The notes below the pieces were generated by a model. It was not told the origin of the DNA. It did no database searches and saw nothing but the letters and a program-made list of their open reading frames with translations. Shown in pieces: positions 25,576 to 35,030 of a DNA stretch of 64,000 bases (positions are counted from its first letter, which is position 1; each line of letters starts with the position of its first letter). Source of the DNA: Corallococcus macrosporus (GTDB lineage: Bacteria; Myxococcota; Myxococcia; Myxococcales; Myxococcaceae); assembly GCF_017302985.1 (NCBI RefSeq), contig NZ_JAFIMU010000007.1, positions 3,239,001 to 3,303,000 on the forward strand, in the 5' to 3' direction. The position numbers and the translations under genes are program-made.

Positions 25576-27771
25576 GTGACCGCATCGAACTCGCCCATCC
25601 GTTGCCTGCTCTATCCGTCCCTGGGCGAGATACGAGAGCACGTGCGCGTGGAGCTGTTCGCGCGGGCGCTGTCGGAGCGCATGGGCCGCCCGGTGGTGAT
25701 GTCCATGGCGCCCACCTACGAGTTCCTGGAGGCGGAGCTCGCGGCCGGCCGGGTGGAGATGGCCTGGGGCACCGCCGAGCAGTGCAATGCCTTCGAGCCG
25801 CAGGCGCGCGCGGTGCTTCGCGCGGTGCGCTCGGGCAGCTGGCATTACCACTCCGCGTTCATCTGCCGCGCGGACGCGCCGCTGACGCTGGAGACGCTCA
25901 AGGGCAAGCGCGTGGCGTGGGTGGCGCCGCGCTCCACCGGCGGGCACCTGCTGCCGGTGCGCCACCTGGAGTCGGTGGGCCTGCGCCCCGACACGCTCTT
26001 CTCCGAGCAGCGCTTCCTGGGCACCTACCGCAAGGCGCTGGACGCGGTGCTGCGCGGCGAGTCCGACCTGTGCGCGCTCTTCAGCAACCACTCGGACGCG
26101 CACGCGATGCGCGCCACGCTGACGTCGTACCTGGGCGCGGACGCACCGCGGCTCATGCCGTTCCTCTTCACCATCTCCACGCTCGCCGACGGCCTCATCC
26201 TCACGAAGCGGCTGCCGGAGGCGGACGCGCAGGCGCTCATCTCCGTCCTCACGCGGATGAACACCGACGGCGCGGGCCTGGAGATGCTCATGGGCCCCTT
26301 CCGGGTGGAGGGCTTCGTGCGCTCCCCGGGCCTGGGCGCGCCCGTGTCCAGCCCGCGGCCCTCGTCGGGCGCGGAGTACGTGGCCGGGGAGCTGGACGCG
26401 GAGGGGCGCTGCCTGCGGCTGTGGTCCCCGTCCGGCCGGGCCTTCGGCCTGGACGTGCGCGGCGCGGAGGGGCGCAAGCTGGAGGAGACCCTGGGCACCG
26501 CGGCGAGCAAGCCGCTCATGTCCCTGCTCCAGGCCGTCCTCCGGGGCGGCTCCGACGGCCGGCTGGAGTACCGGCTCACCGTCGACGGCGACGAGCGCGT
26601 CTACGCGGCGGAAATCACCCCCTGCGCCCCGTCACCTGGGGACACCGGCGTGCGGATGGGTTTGCTGGTGCGCGACGTCAGCGGCCTGCGCGCGCTGGAG
26701 GACCCGCTGTACCGGCTGGCGTCGTTCCCGCTCCTGCACCCGGAGCCGCTGCTGGAGCTGGGCATGGACGGGGAGCTGCGGTACGCGAACCCCGCCACCC
26801 ACGCGGCCTTCCAGGACCTGGTGGAGCGCGGCGCCGAGCATCCGCTGGTGCACGCGGCGCTCACCTGGGCGTGGCGCGGCTCACCGCCGGGAGAGCCCCC
26901 GCCCACGGTGCACCTGGACGGCCGCTACTGGGAGCTCACCGTCGCGCAGCTGTGGGACCCGCCGGGCCTGCGCGTGTTCGCGCGCGACGTGACGCTGCGC
27001 AAGCAGATGGAGGCACGGCTGTTCCAGGCGGACCGGCTGTCCGCGCTGGGCTCGCTCGCCGCGGCGGTGGGCCATGAGATGAACAACCCGCTGGCCTTCG
27101 TGCTGGCGAACCTGTCGTTCATCCGCGAGGAGATGGACCGGCTGAAGCAGCCGCTGCTCGAGGGCGAGAAGATTCCGCGCGCGGACCTGGAGGACATGCT
27201 GTCCGCGCTGGGCGAGACGGTGGAGGGCGCCACCCGGCTCAAGCACATCGTGCAGGACCTGCGCACGCTGTCTCGCAAGCCGCCGGAGCACCGCGCCCGC
27301 GTGGCCGTGCAGCCGGTGCTGGAGAACGCGCTCAAGCTCTTGCGCGGTGAGCTGCAGCACCGCGCGCGGCTGGAGCGGGACTTCCACGACATGCCCACGG
27401 TGGACGCGGACGAGGCGCGCCTCACCCAGCTCTTCCTCAACCTGCTGCTCAATGCCTTGCAGCAGATGGACACCCAGGACGCCGCGCACAACGTGCTGCG
27501 CGTGGCGGCCTACACCAGCGAGGACGGCGAGGTGGTGGTGGAGGTGCAGGACTCCGGCAAGGGCCTGTCGCAGGACGCGCTCGCGCACATCTTCGAGCCC
27601 TTCGCCACCGCGCGCCCCCACAGCACCGGCCTGGGCCTGTCCGTCAGCCACACCATCGTCACCGGCCTGGGCGGCACGCTGCGCGCGGAGAGCCGCGAGG
27701 GCCGGGGCACGCTGCTCACCGTCACGCTGCCGGCGGCCGTCCCCGTGGCCGAGTCCCTGCGCGCCTGCTGA
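25576..27771 (+). CDS. histidine kinase with cytosolic PhnD-like binding domain
   Basis: Sensor histidine kinase of 731 residues. Residues ~1-250 look like a PhnD/SsuA-type periplasmic-binding domain (RCLLYPSLGEIREHVRVEL, AELAAGRVEMAWGTAEQCNA, LKGKRVAWVAPRSTGGHLLP) but there is no signal peptide or transmembrane helix, so it would sense a cytosolic ligand. A PAS-like region follows (~280-470), then the H-box GHEMNNPLAF (His ~499), N-box LFLNLLLNALQQM, G1 DSGKGLS, F FEPFAT and G2 TGLGLSVSHT. Start GTG 25576 has GGAGGA upstream. No receiver domain is attached; the partner regulator is not adjacent. Confidence 0.88.
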   Translation: MTASNSPIRCLLYPSLGEIREHVRVELFARALSERMGRPVVMSMAPTYEFLEAELAAGRVEMAWGTAEQCNAFEPQARAVLRAVRSGSWHYHSAFICRADAPLTLETLKGKRVAWVAPRSTGGHLLPVRHLESVGLRPDTLFSEQRFLGTYRKALDAVLRGESDLCALFSNHSDAHAMRATLTSYLGADAPRLMPFLFTISTLADGLILTKRLPEADAQALISVLTRMNTDGAGLEMLMGPFRVEGFVRSPGLGAPVSSPRPSSGAEYVAGELDAEGRCLRLWSPSGRAFGLDVRGAEGRKLEETLGTAASKPLMSLLQAVLRGGSDGRLEYRLTVDGDERVYAAEITPCAPSPGDTGVRMGLLVRDVSGLRALEDPLYRLASFPLLHPEPLLELGMDGELRYANPATHAAFQDLVERGAEHPLVHAALTWAWRGSPPGEPPPTVHLDGRYWELTVAQLWDPPGLRVFARDVTLRKQMEARLFQADRLSALGSLAAAVGHEMNNPLAFVLANLSFIREEMDRLKQPLLEGEKIPRADLEDMLSALGETVEGATRLKHIVQDLRTLSRKPPEHRARVAVQPVLENALKLLRGELQHRARLERDFHDMPTVDADEARLTQLFLNLLLNALQQMDTQDAAHNVLRVAAYTSEDGEVVVEVQDSGKGLSQDALAHIFEPFATARPHSTGLGLSVSHTIVTGLGGTLRAESREGRGTLLTVTLPAAVPVAESLRAC

Positions 27772-27780
27772 AGCGCCGGC

Positions 27781-28335
27781 TCAGGGGCCGCGCTCCAACG
27801 GCACCTCCAGCCGGGGCACGTAGTGGCCGCGCGTGCTCTCGAACAGCACCAGCCGGTCCACGCGCCCCTCGCCCCACGACGCGCCTTGCAGCTCGCGCGC
27901 GCACGCCGCCAGGGCCGGGTCCCCTCGCGGCGGCCGGGCCCGGGCCAGCGTCAGGTGCGCGGTGTACTCGGCGTGGTCGGACTTGAAGCCCATGGGCTCC
28001 AGCGCTCGGGCCACGTCCGCCTGGAGCGCCTTCAGCGCGGCGACGTCCCCGCGCACGTCCGCCCAGAGCACGCGCGGGTGCGAGGGCGAACCGAACGTCC
28101 CGCCCCCCGCCACCGACAGCACGAAGGGCGCGTGGTACAGCCCCACCGGCTCCAGGGCGTCACGCAGCTCCGGCAGGCGCCCTTCGTCCACGTCCCCCAG
28201 GAACAGCAGCGTCAGGTGCACGCCCTCCGCCCGCACCCACTTCGCGTCCGGCGCGAGGGCACGCAGGCGCTCGATGCCCCGCCCGGTTTCAGCGGTGAGG
28301 GCGTCTCCCAGCGTCACGGCGGTGAACAGGCGCAT
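27781..28335 (-). CDS. thpR: RNA 2',3'-cyclic phosphodiesterase / 2'-5' RNA ligase
   Basis: 184-residue member of the 2H phosphoesterase superfamily, which opens 2',3'-cyclic phosphates on RNA ends. The two catalytic HxTx motifs are present: VHLTLLFLGDV (~42) and AHLTLARARP (~125). The length suits ThpR (LigT-like). ATG 28335. It converges with the histidine kinase, their stops only ten bases apart, and is followed on the same strand (upstream) by a YdjM-like membrane protein, which starts 570 bases away. Confidence 0.88.
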   Translation of the reverse strand: MRLFTAVTLGDALTAETGRGIERLRALAPDAKWVRAEGVHLTLLFLGDVDEGRLPELRDALEPVGLYHAPFVLSVAGGGTFGSPSHPRVLWADVRGDVAALKALQADVARALEPMGFKSDHAEYTAHLTLARARPPRGDPALAACARELQGASWGEGRVDRLVLFESTRGHYVPRLEVPLERGP

Positions 28336-28362
28336 CGCGATGCTCCTTCGTGAGGACCCGCT

Positions 28363-28905
28363 TCAGGGAACCTGGACGCTCCCGGCCGCGCGCGCCCTCC
28401 GGGGCCAGAGGGCATAGAGCCAGGCAGGCAGGAACACGAGGAACTCCACGCCGCTCACGTACAGCCCCCGCGCGGACAGCATGCCCGCGCCGATGGGCGC
28501 CACCGGCAGCGGCCGCACCGGCGCGAAGACGCGCGCGTCGGAGAAGGGCCAGAAGAGCGCCGCGCCCAGCCCGCCGTCCGTGAGCGTGTCCAGGATGCCG
28601 TGGCTGCCCACCGCCGCCAGCGTCAGCAGGCCCCAGCGCGTGGCGGACTCGCCCTTCCACCGGGCCAGCGCCGCCACCGCGAGCGCCACCGCCGCCGCGA
28701 AGACGAACGAGTGCGACGCACCGCGGTGCCCCCACGGCGCCGAGTAGGGGATGCGCAGCGCGAAGGCCACCACGTCCGCGTCCGGCAGGAGGGCCATCAG
28801 CGACAGGAACGCCATCACCGCCAGCCGCCGGCGCCAGGGGGCTCCCGCTCCCGTCTCGTACCGCCCCAGCGCCATGCCCACGGCCACATGCCCGATGCTC
28901 GCCAT
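28363..28905 (-). CDS. YdjM-like membrane-bound putative metal-dependent hydrolase
   Basis: 180-residue inner-membrane protein with four or five hydrophobic helices. Family features: N-terminal IGHVAVGMALGR, ALLPDADVVAF, RGASHSFVFA and GSHGILDTLTDGG, with His/Asp residues spread at the helix ends, as in PF04307 (YdjM, DUF457). Members are called metal-dependent hydrolases on the basis of these residues, without direct biochemistry that I can cite. ATG 28905 gives the expected IGHVAVG N-terminus. The gene lies upstream of thpR on the same strand with 27 bases between, so it may be co-transcribed with it. Confidence 0.82.
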   Translation of the reverse strand: MASIGHVAVGMALGRYETGAGAPWRRRLAVMAFLSLMALLPDADVVAFALRIPYSAPWGHRGASHSFVFAAAVALAVAALARWKGESATRWGLLTLAAVGSHGILDTLTDGGLGAALFWPFSDARVFAPVRPLPVAPIGAGMLSARGLYVSGVEFLVFLPAWLYALWPRRARAAGSVQVP

Positions 28906-28977
28906 GGGCCGGGACCCTAACGCAGCGGGACCCCGCCTGGAGAGGGGCCCCACGCGTGGGGTAGCCTCCGTTGATAC

Positions 28978-30219
28978 ATGCGGTTCCTGTTCTCACGCGC
29001 TCGAGTCGAAGCCACCCTGCAACGCCGTCTGGAGGAGTGGCGGGCCGACGTCGGCTCCTGGCTCAACATGACGCGCGTCGGCGCCACCACGGCGTGGCTG
29101 CTGCTGGCCGTGGTGGATGACTGGAGCGTGCCGCGAGGCGTGCTCGGGGCCTATCTCGCGCTCGCGGCGGTGGTGTGGGCGGTCGCGCGCCGGGTGCCGG
29201 ACCTGCTGCGGCGGCCCGCGCTGGGCGTGGCGCTGCTGGACATGCCGCTCATCTACTTCCTCCAGGCGCAGGCCATCCCGGCCACCACCAACGGCGTGCC
29301 CACCGCGCTGCTCACCATGGGCGTGTTCCTGGTGCTGGTGGTCATCGTGTCCATGGTGACGCTGTCGCGGCTCATCGTCGCGGCGGCCACGGCGCTGGGC
29401 ATCGTCGCGGTGGCCATGCTGTGCCTGAGCGCGGGCCTGATGCCCTCCCAGTTCCTGCCCGGCCTGGTGCTGGTGATGGTGCTCGCGTCGTCCGTGGCCT
29501 TCTTCATCAGCCGCACGGTGATGGGCCTGGTGACGGACGTGGTGCGCGAGGAGATGCAGCGCGAGCGGCTGGGCCGCTTCTTCTCCCCCGAGGTCGCCCG
29601 GCGCATCTCCGAGCGCGGCACCGACGGCGAGGCCGGCGAGCACCGCGAGGTGACGCTGCTGTTCTCCGACATCCGCGGCTTCACCACGCTGTCGGACCGG
29701 ATGGAGAGCCCCCAGGTGGTGGCGCTGCTCAACGAGTACCTGTCGCGCATGGTGGAAGTGGTGTTCCGCCACGGCGGCACCCTGGACAAGTTCATCGGCG
29801 ACGGCATCCTCGCGTACTTCGGCGCGCCGCTGGAGCAGCCCGACCACCCGGCGGCCGCCGTGTCATGCGGGCTGGCCATGCTGGAGGCGCTGGAGGCCCT
29901 CAACCGGGAGCGTGCCGCCCGGGGCGAGTTCACGCTCGACATCGGCGTGGGCATCCACACCGGCCGCGTGGTGGTGGGCGCCGTCGGCAGCGAGCAGCGC
30001 CGCGAGTACACCGTCATCGGCGACGCGGTGAACCTGGCCAGCCGCATCGAGGGCCTGACGAAGAAGGTCGGCGCGCCGGTGCTCGTCTCCCACGCCACGC
30101 GCGAGCGCTGCCGGGAGGCCTTCGACTTCGAGGCCGCCGCCCCGCTGCCCGTCGCCGGCAAGCCGGAGCCCGTGGCCACCTTCCTGCCCCGGAAGCGGAC
30201 CCTGCTCGTCGCGAGCTGA
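28978..30219 (+). CDS. class III adenylate cyclase with membrane N-terminus
   Basis: 413 residues. About six hydrophobic helices in the first ~190 residues form a membrane domain; the class III cyclase catalytic domain is at ~215-400. Visible active-site residues are [12 protein letters not shown] (first metal Asp), [13 protein letters not shown] (the Lys and second metal Asp), and [16 protein letters not shown] (Asp for adenine recognition, Asn and Arg for the transition state). Lys plus Asp point to ATP rather than GTP. It would make cAMP in response to a membrane signal. The ATG is adjacent to the divergent YdjM-like gene. Confidence 0.92.
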   Translation: MRFLFSRARVEATLQRRLEEWRADVGSWLNMTRVGATTAWLLLAVVDDWSVPRGVLGAYLALAAVVWAVARRVPDLLRRPALGVALLDMPLIYFLQAQAIPATTNGVPTALLTMGVFLVLVVIVSMVTLSRLIVAAATALGIVAVAMLCLSAGLMPSQFLPGLVLVMVLASSVAFFISRTVMGLVTDVVREEMQRERLGRFFSPEVARRISERGTDGEAGEHREVTLLFSDIRGFTTLSDRMESPQVVALLNEYLSRMVEVVFRHGGTLDKFIGDGILAYFGAPLEQPDHPAAAVSCGLAMLEALEALNRERAARGEFTLDIGVGIHTGRVVVGAVGSEQRREYTVIGDAVNLASRIEGLTKKVGAPVLVSHATRERCREAFDFEAAAPLPVAGKPEPVATFLPRKRTLLVAS

Positions 30220-30228
30220 AACGACAAC

Positions 30229-30254
30229 GGGGCCGGGAGTCGCCTCCCAGCCCC
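30229..30254. terminator. bidirectional terminator between cyclase and proS
   Basis: GGGGC, a C/A mismatch, then GGGAG (30235-30239), loop tcgc, CTCCC (30244-30248) and GCCCC. It lies ten bases after the cyclase stop and 27 bases from the proS stop. Confidence 0.65.
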
Positions 30255-30281
30255 GCGAGCGATGCGCACGTCAGCGCGTGC

Positions 30282-31715
30282 TCAGTACGCCTTGGAGAAC
30301 ACGATGCGGCCCTGCGACGGGTTGCCGGTCATCACGCACTTGCCCGGCTCCTGCTTGAGGCTGAACGGGCGGCAGCGGGTGGTGAGGCCCGTCTCCTCCT
30401 TGATGCGCGCCTCCGTCTTCGGGTCGCCGTCCCAGTGCGCCAGCAGGAAGCCGTCCTCCGCCTTCGCCTTCATCTCCTCGTAGGAGTTGACCTCGAAGGT
30501 GTGCGCGTCGCGGAAGGCCTTGGCCTTCTGGAACAGGTCCTTCTGCATCTGGTCCAGCATCGCCTGGGCCTTGGCGACGGCCTCGTCCAGCGACACGAAC
30601 TCCTTCTGGCGCAGGTCGCGGCGCACCATCACGCACGAGCCCTTGGCCAGGTCCTTGGGCCCCAGCTCGATGCGCAGACACGTGCCGATGAGCTCGTGCT
30701 CGTTGTACTTGAAGCCCGGGCCCTTCGTTTCGTCGTCGTCCACCACCACGCCCAGGCCCGCCTTGCGCAGGTCCGCGGCCAGCGCGTGCGTCTTCTCCAT
30801 CACCTGCGTCTTCTCCGCGTCCGTCGCCTTGCCCGCGATGGGGATGATGACCACGTGCGTGGCGGCGATGCGCGGCGGCACCACGAGGCCCGCGTTATCC
30901 GAGTGCGTGAGGATGAGCCCGCCGATGAGGCGCGTGGAGGAGCCCCACGACGTCTGCCACACGTGGTGGACCTTGCCGTCGCGGCCCTGGAACGTGGTGT
31001 CGAAGGCCTTGGCGAAGTTCTGGCCCAGGTTGTGGCTGGTGCCCGCCTGCAGCGCCTTCTTGTCCTGCATCATCGCCTCGATGCTGTACGTGCGCAGCGC
31101 GCCGGCGAACTTCTCCGACTCCGACTTGCGCCCCGGCAGCACGGGCATGGCCATGTAGTCCTCCGCGAACGTGCGGTAGACCTCCAGCATCTGGAGCGTG
31201 CGCTCCTCCGCGTCGGCCTCCGTCTCATGGCAGGTGTGGCCTTCCTGCCAGAGGAACTCCGTGGTGCGCAGGAACAGGCGCGTGCGCATCTCCCAGCGCA
31301 TCACGTTGGCCCACTGGTTCACCAAGAGCGGCAGGTCCCGGTAGCTCTGGATCCACTTGGAGAAGCTGCGGTTGATGATGGTCTCGGACGTGGGCCGGAT
31401 GACGTACGGCTCCTCCAGCTTCTGGCCGCCCGCGTGCGTGACGACCGCCAGCTGCGGGTTGAAGCCCTCCACGTGCTCGGCTTCCTTCTTGAGGAAGGAC
31501 TCCGGGATGAGCAGCGGGAAGTAGGCGTTCTTCACGCCCGTGTCCTTGAACATCTTGTCCATCGTCCGCTGGATGTTCTCCCACAGCGCGTAGCCGTTGG
31601 GGCGGATGACCATGCAGCCCTTCACGTCCGAGTAGTCGGCGAGCTTCGCCTTCTGGACCAGGTCGACGTACCACTCGGAAAAGCCCTTCTCGCGGGGCGT
31701 GAGCTTCTCGGCCAT
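30282..31715 (-). CDS. proS: prolyl-tRNA synthetase, eukaryote/archaeal-like type
   Basis: 477-residue class II aminoacyl-tRNA synthetase that charges tRNA-Pro. Class II motif 2 is visible ([23 protein letters not shown]), as is motif 3 ([20 protein letters not shown], with the Arg at the end). The size, the absence of the ~180-residue editing insertion of the bacterial type and the C-terminal Tyr (VFSKAY) fit the eukaryote/archaea-like ProRS family, which also occurs in some bacteria. The anticodon-binding domain lies at ~285-390. The ATG is 31715. Confidence 0.94.
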   Translation of the reverse strand: MAEKLTPREKGFSEWYVDLVQKAKLADYSDVKGCMVIRPNGYALWENIQRTMDKMFKDTGVKNAYFPLLIPESFLKKEAEHVEGFNPQLAVVTHAGGQKLEEPYVIRPTSETIINRSFSKWIQSYRDLPLLVNQWANVMRWEMRTRLFLRTTEFLWQEGHTCHETEADAEERTLQMLEVYRTFAEDYMAMPVLPGRKSESEKFAGALRTYSIEAMMQDKKALQAGTSHNLGQNFAKAFDTTFQGRDGKVHHVWQTSWGSSTRLIGGLILTHSDNAGLVVPPRIAATHVVIIPIAGKATDAEKTQVMEKTHALAADLRKAGLGVVVDDDETKGPGFKYNEHELIGTCLRIELGPKDLAKGSCVMVRRDLRQKEFVSLDEAVAKAQAMLDQMQKDLFQKAKAFRDAHTFEVNSYEEMKAKAEDGFLLAHWDGDPKTEARIKEETGLTTRCRPFSLKQEPGKCVMTGNPSQGRIVFSKAY

Positions 31716-31842
31716 GTGCTGGGCACCTTGCTTGGGGATGGAAAGAGGGGGGTTGCCTACGATGGGATGTTCCGGAAATCAACGCCGGACCGAGGCCGGA
31801 CTCGTCCCCCGAACGCCGTCCGTGCTTGGAGGAGGACCCGCC

Positions 31843-32538
31843 ATGCCTACGCCCCCTGACACCGCGCCCCACAGGCTCGCCGACGACGTCCACGTGTTCG
31901 AGGCCCCCTTCTCCTTCTACGGCGTTCCCGTGGGCGGCCGGATGACGGTCCTCCGCCTGCCGGACGGCGGGCTGTGGGTGCACTCGCCCGTCGCCTTCAC
32001 GCCGGAGCGGAGGGCCGCCGTGGAGGCCCTGGGGCAGGTGCGCTTCCTCGTGGCCCCCAACCTCATGCACCACGTGCACCTGCCGGACTGGGCCGCGGCC
32101 TTCCCCGACGCCCGGGTGGTGGCGCCCGCGGGGCTGCGCGCGAAGCAGCCGGCGCTCCGGATTGACCAGGAGCTGGACGACACGCCCGACCCCGCCTGGG
32201 CCCCCGTGCTGGACCAGATGCACGTGCGCGGCATGCCCGCGCTCAACGAGTTCCTCTTCTTCCACCGCCCCAGCCGCACGCTCATCGTCACCGACCTGGC
32301 CTTCCACTACCCGCGCGCCGAAGGGTTGCGGCAGCGCGCGTACCTGCTGCTGGACGGCGTCCTGGGGAAGTTCGCGGCCCCGCGCTTCCTGCGCCTCGTC
32401 ACGAAGGACCGGGAGGCCGCGCGCGCGGCGCTCCAGCGTGCGCTGAGGTGGGACGTGGAGCGCGTCGTCGTCTGTCACGGCCAGGTGCTGGAGAAGGGCG
32501 GCCACAAGGCGCTCCACGACGCCTTCACCTGGCTGTAG
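31843..32538 (+). CDS. DUF4336-type hypothetical protein
   Basis: 231 residues, no signal peptide. The sequence has a lactamase-like pattern seen in DUF4336 proteins: ADDVHVFEAPFSFYGVPVGGRMTV, FLVAPNLMHHVHLPDWAAAFPDA, NEFLFFHRPSRTLIVTDLAFH and ERVVVCHGQVL. The histidine-rich strand/loop positions recall the metallo-beta-lactamase fold, but the HxHxDH motif itself is degenerate, so activity is uncertain. ATG 31843 follows a GGAGGAGGA run. It is divergent from proS. Confidence 0.72.
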   Translation: MPTPPDTAPHRLADDVHVFEAPFSFYGVPVGGRMTVLRLPDGGLWVHSPVAFTPERRAAVEALGQVRFLVAPNLMHHVHLPDWAAAFPDARVVAPAGLRAKQPALRIDQELDDTPDPAWAPVLDQMHVRGMPALNEFLFFHRPSRTLIVTDLAFHYPRAEGLRQRAYLLLDGVLGKFAAPRFLRLVTKDREAARAALQRALRWDVERVVVCHGQVLEKGGHKALHDAFTWL

Positions 32539-32656
32539 GGCGCGGTACGCCTTGCCCCCGCGTCCCGGAGCAGTGTCGCCTGCTGCACTCCTCGCCGCGC
32601 TGCGCTAGAAGGAGGCCTCCTCGTCTTTCCTGATTTCCCCCCAGGAGGTCCATTCC

Positions 32657-33283
32657 ATGCGGTCCATTCTTTCGTCCGTGGGCGCGGTCGCGGTGTGTCT
32701 TGTCGCGGGCTCCGCGTTCGCCAACTCCACCGGCATCAGCGGGCGCAGCGGCAAGCAGAGCGTGTCCTGCACCGCGTCCGGCTGCCACGGCGGCGGGACG
32801 AGCACCCCCACCGTGACGCTGGAGGGTCCCACGGCCCTGAAGGCGGGCGAGACGGGCCAGTACTCGCTGGTCATCAGCGGCGGCCCCGGCGCGAAGGCGG
32901 GCATGAACGTGGCCACGGACGGCGCGGCGCTGACCGCGGGCTCGGGCACGAAGGTGCTGAACGGCGAGCTGACGCACTCGCTGCCCAAGGCCTTCACCAG
33001 CGGCTCGGCGCGCTTCGACTTCTCGCTGGTGGCCCCGGCCACCAACGGCACCTACAAGGTCTACGCCGCGGGCAACTCCGTGAACGGCAACAACGAGGCC
33101 ACGGGCGACTCGCACGCCAACGCCACGCTGGACGTCGTCGTCACCGGCGGCACCGACCCCAGCCAGGATGAGGGCGACGACGAGGGCGGCGGCTGCTCCG
33201 CGGCCACCAGCGGCGCTCCGGCGGTGCTCATCGCCGTGTTCGCGGCGCTGGCCGCGCGCCGCCGCCGCAACGCGAAGGGCTGA
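32657..33283 (+). CDS. choice-of-anchor-V-like protein with MYXO-CTERM anchor
   Basis: 208-residue exported protein. Signal peptide (MRSILSSVGAVAVCLVAGSAFA), then a short Cys-His motif SCTASGCHGGG (CX4CH), then a beta-sandwich (~50-165; Gly/Thr-rich), then an acidic linker and the MYXO-CTERM tripartite signal: GGGCS, a hydrophobic helix (PAVLIAVFAALAA) and RRRR. Myxosortase would process the Cys and anchor it to the cell surface. The CHGG-type start is typical of choice-of-anchor-V domains (from memory). The role is unknown, possibly extracellular-matrix related. Confidence 0.82.
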   Translation: MRSILSSVGAVAVCLVAGSAFANSTGISGRSGKQSVSCTASGCHGGGTSTPTVTLEGPTALKAGETGQYSLVISGGPGAKAGMNVATDGAALTAGSGTKVLNGELTHSLPKAFTSGSARFDFSLVAPATNGTYKVYAAGNSVNGNNEATGDSHANATLDVVVTGGTDPSQDEGDDEGGGCSAATSGAPAVLIAVFAALAARRRRNAKG

Positions 33284-33361
33284 AGCCCGGCTGCCCTCCA
33301 GCCGTGCCCCGGGGGGCGGGACGACAGCGCGAGGGCGGGCGGCCTACCATCGCCCCCCTTG

Positions 33362-34243
33362 ATGCGAACAAGCCCCCTCCTGACCGCGCTGTTCGTCGCG
33401 GGATCGCTGGCCTGTGCCTCCGGTCCCGCGGTGCGTCCCACCCTGTCCTCGGGTGTCACGCCCGTCGCCGTGGCCCCCAAGGCCACGCGTGACGCGGGCG
33501 CCCTGCGGGTGATGACCTTCAACATCCAGTCCGGCCTCAAGGGCCTGGAGCGGGTGGCGGACGTCATCCGGCAGGAGGCCCCGGACGTCGTCGCGCTGCA
33601 GGAGGTGGACGTGGGCTCCACGCGCGCGCACGGCGAGGACCAGGTGGAGCGGCTGTCGGCGCTCACTGGCCTGAAGTACCGCGCGCACTTCGGCACCACG
33701 CGGCTGTACGGCGGCGCGTATGGCATCGCGCTCCTGTCGCGCTACCCGCTGGCGTCGCTGGCGCAGTACCCGCTGCCCACGCCGAAGGGCGCGGAGCCGC
33801 GCACGCTGGCGCACGCCGTGCTGGACGTGGACGGGCGCGAGGTGAGCGTCTACGCCACGCACCTCATCCGCCGGCCCTTCAACGGCGCGGCGCGCGTGCG
33901 CCAGAGCGTCTTCATCTCCCAGTTGCTGGCGAAGGACGACCGGCCCCGGCTCTTGATGGGGGACCTGAACGATGATCCGGACTCGCGTCCGGTGCGCCTG
34001 CTGCGCCGCCAGCTCCAGGACGTGGCGCGCGTCACGCGCTCCGACGGGACGGGCACGTACCCGATGCCGCTGTTCCTGCCGTCCCTGCGCATCGACTACG
34101 TGATGGCGTGCGGCGCGTTCACGCCGGTGTCCACGCGCGTGCTGCGCGTGGGCGTGTCCGACCACTACCCGGTGGTGGCGGACCTGCGGCTTGCCCCCGC
34201 CGTCACGCCCGTCGTCGTGGCTCCGGCCGCCTCGGCGCCCTGA
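33362..34243 (+). CDS. endonuclease/exonuclease/phosphatase-family lipoprotein
   Basis: 293 residues. Signal peptide with lipobox LACA (cysteine at about 19), then a single EEP domain. Catalytic residues: FNIQSG (Asn), LQEVD (Glu), the catalytic His in VYATHLIRR, MGDLNDD (Asp/Asn), RIDYVM and SDHYPVVADL. It may be a secreted nuclease or phosphodiesterase; substrate unknown. ATG 33362 was chosen over the TTG immediately before it. Gene follows the MYXO-CTERM gene in the same direction with ~80 bases between. Confidence 0.88.
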   Translation: MRTSPLLTALFVAGSLACASGPAVRPTLSSGVTPVAVAPKATRDAGALRVMTFNIQSGLKGLERVADVIRQEAPDVVALQEVDVGSTRAHGEDQVERLSALTGLKYRAHFGTTRLYGGAYGIALLSRYPLASLAQYPLPTPKGAEPRTLAHAVLDVDGREVSVYATHLIRRPFNGAARVRQSVFISQLLAKDDRPRLLMGDLNDDPDSRPVRLLRRQLQDVARVTRSDGTGTYPMPLFLPSLRIDYVMACGAFTPVSTRVLRVGVSDHYPVVADLRLAPAVTPVVVAPAASAP

Positions 34244-34246
34244 GGC

Positions 34247-34810
34247 TCAGGCGGCGGTGGGCAGGGTGAAGCGGTAGAGGACCTCCAGGTCCCCCTTGCT
34301 GAAGCCCTTGAGGACCTCGTGGTGGATCTCCTTGCGGCCGCTCAGGTACGCGAGGCCCCCGGAGGCGAAGCCCATCACGGCGAGCTCGAAGTAGACGTGC
34401 GGCCGGGGCACGCCGGTGATGCGCAGGTCCACGGAGTTGCCCTGCAGCTGCGCGGTCAGCTCGCCCTCGGTGAAGTAGCCCTTCCAGATGCCGGGGGTGA
34501 AGAGGGCGAAGCGGCGGAAGTCGTCCTTGCCGAACATCGTCTTGAGCTGGCCCTGGCTCAGCGCGTACTCGGCGGATTTGACGCCGTATTGCCAGTAGGC
34601 CTTGGTGTCGCCGCCGTAGAAGCGCTGGGTCATGGCCTCGTTGAAGCGCAGGAAGGCATCCGCCGGGATGCGCGACACGGGCATGATGAGCTGTCCGAAG
34701 ATGGGGTCCCGCTTCGCCTGCTCCGCGACGAAGGACTTCCACGCCGGTTCGCCGAAGGCCTGCACCATCATGGTCTGCCGAGCCAGGAACGCGACGCCTT
34801 TGACATCCAT
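34247..34810 (-). CDS. DUF2378 (TIGR02265-type) Myxococcus paralogous family protein
   Basis: 187 residues, cytoplasmic. The opening MDVKGVAFLARQTMMVQAFGEPAW, the RIPADAFLRFNEAM block and GVKSAEYALSQGQLKTMF resemble the TIGR02265/DUF2378 family, which is nearly restricted to myxobacteria and has unknown function. ATG 34810 is preceded by GGGAGG eight bases away; in-frame sequence upstream is not coding-like. It converges with the EEP lipoprotein, their stops four bases apart. Confidence 0.65.
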   Translation of the reverse strand: MDVKGVAFLARQTMMVQAFGEPAWKSFVAEQAKRDPIFGQLIMPVSRIPADAFLRFNEAMTQRFYGGDTKAYWQYGVKSAEYALSQGQLKTMFGKDDFRRFALFTPGIWKGYFTEGELTAQLQGNSVDLRITGVPRPHVYFELAVMGFASGGLAYLSGRKEIHHEVLKGFSKGDLEVLYRFTLPTAA

Positions 34811-34913
34811 CCGTATGCCTCCCACCGGCCGCTCCGGTTCGCCTCGGACCCCGGCCGGGTCATCTTTCGCATTGTGTCGTGAGACCCCCGCCCGGGCGAT
34901 ACGCATCGCGACA

Positions 34914-34950
34914 ATTCACCGGGTCGTCCGTTGGACCCAACACGGTGAAT
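34914..34950. promoter_or_regulatory. nested inverted repeat in divergent intergenic region
   Basis: ATTCACCG (34914-34921) is the exact reverse complement of CGGTGAAT (34943-34950), and GGGTC (34921-34925) of GACCC (34934-34938) nested inside. It lies between the divergent starts at 34810 and 35031 and may be an operator or an RNA hairpin in a 5' leader. Confidence 0.45.
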
Positions 34951-35030
34951 CCTGTTCTCACGGACACAGTGCCGCACTGAAGGTGTATCCGGGGCCGCGG
35001 GATGTCCGGTGCAGGACTAGGGTCCCGGCG

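Noticed and set aside
29175..31859. 894-aa open frame on the + strand spanning cyclase and proS
   Set aside because: Frame is out of phase with the cyclase and antisense to proS; no domains.
32735..32800. CTASGCH as a definite haem-c site
   Set aside because: CX4CH is non-canonical and the same Cys-His-Gly start occurs in choice-of-anchor-V proteins; kept only as a finding.
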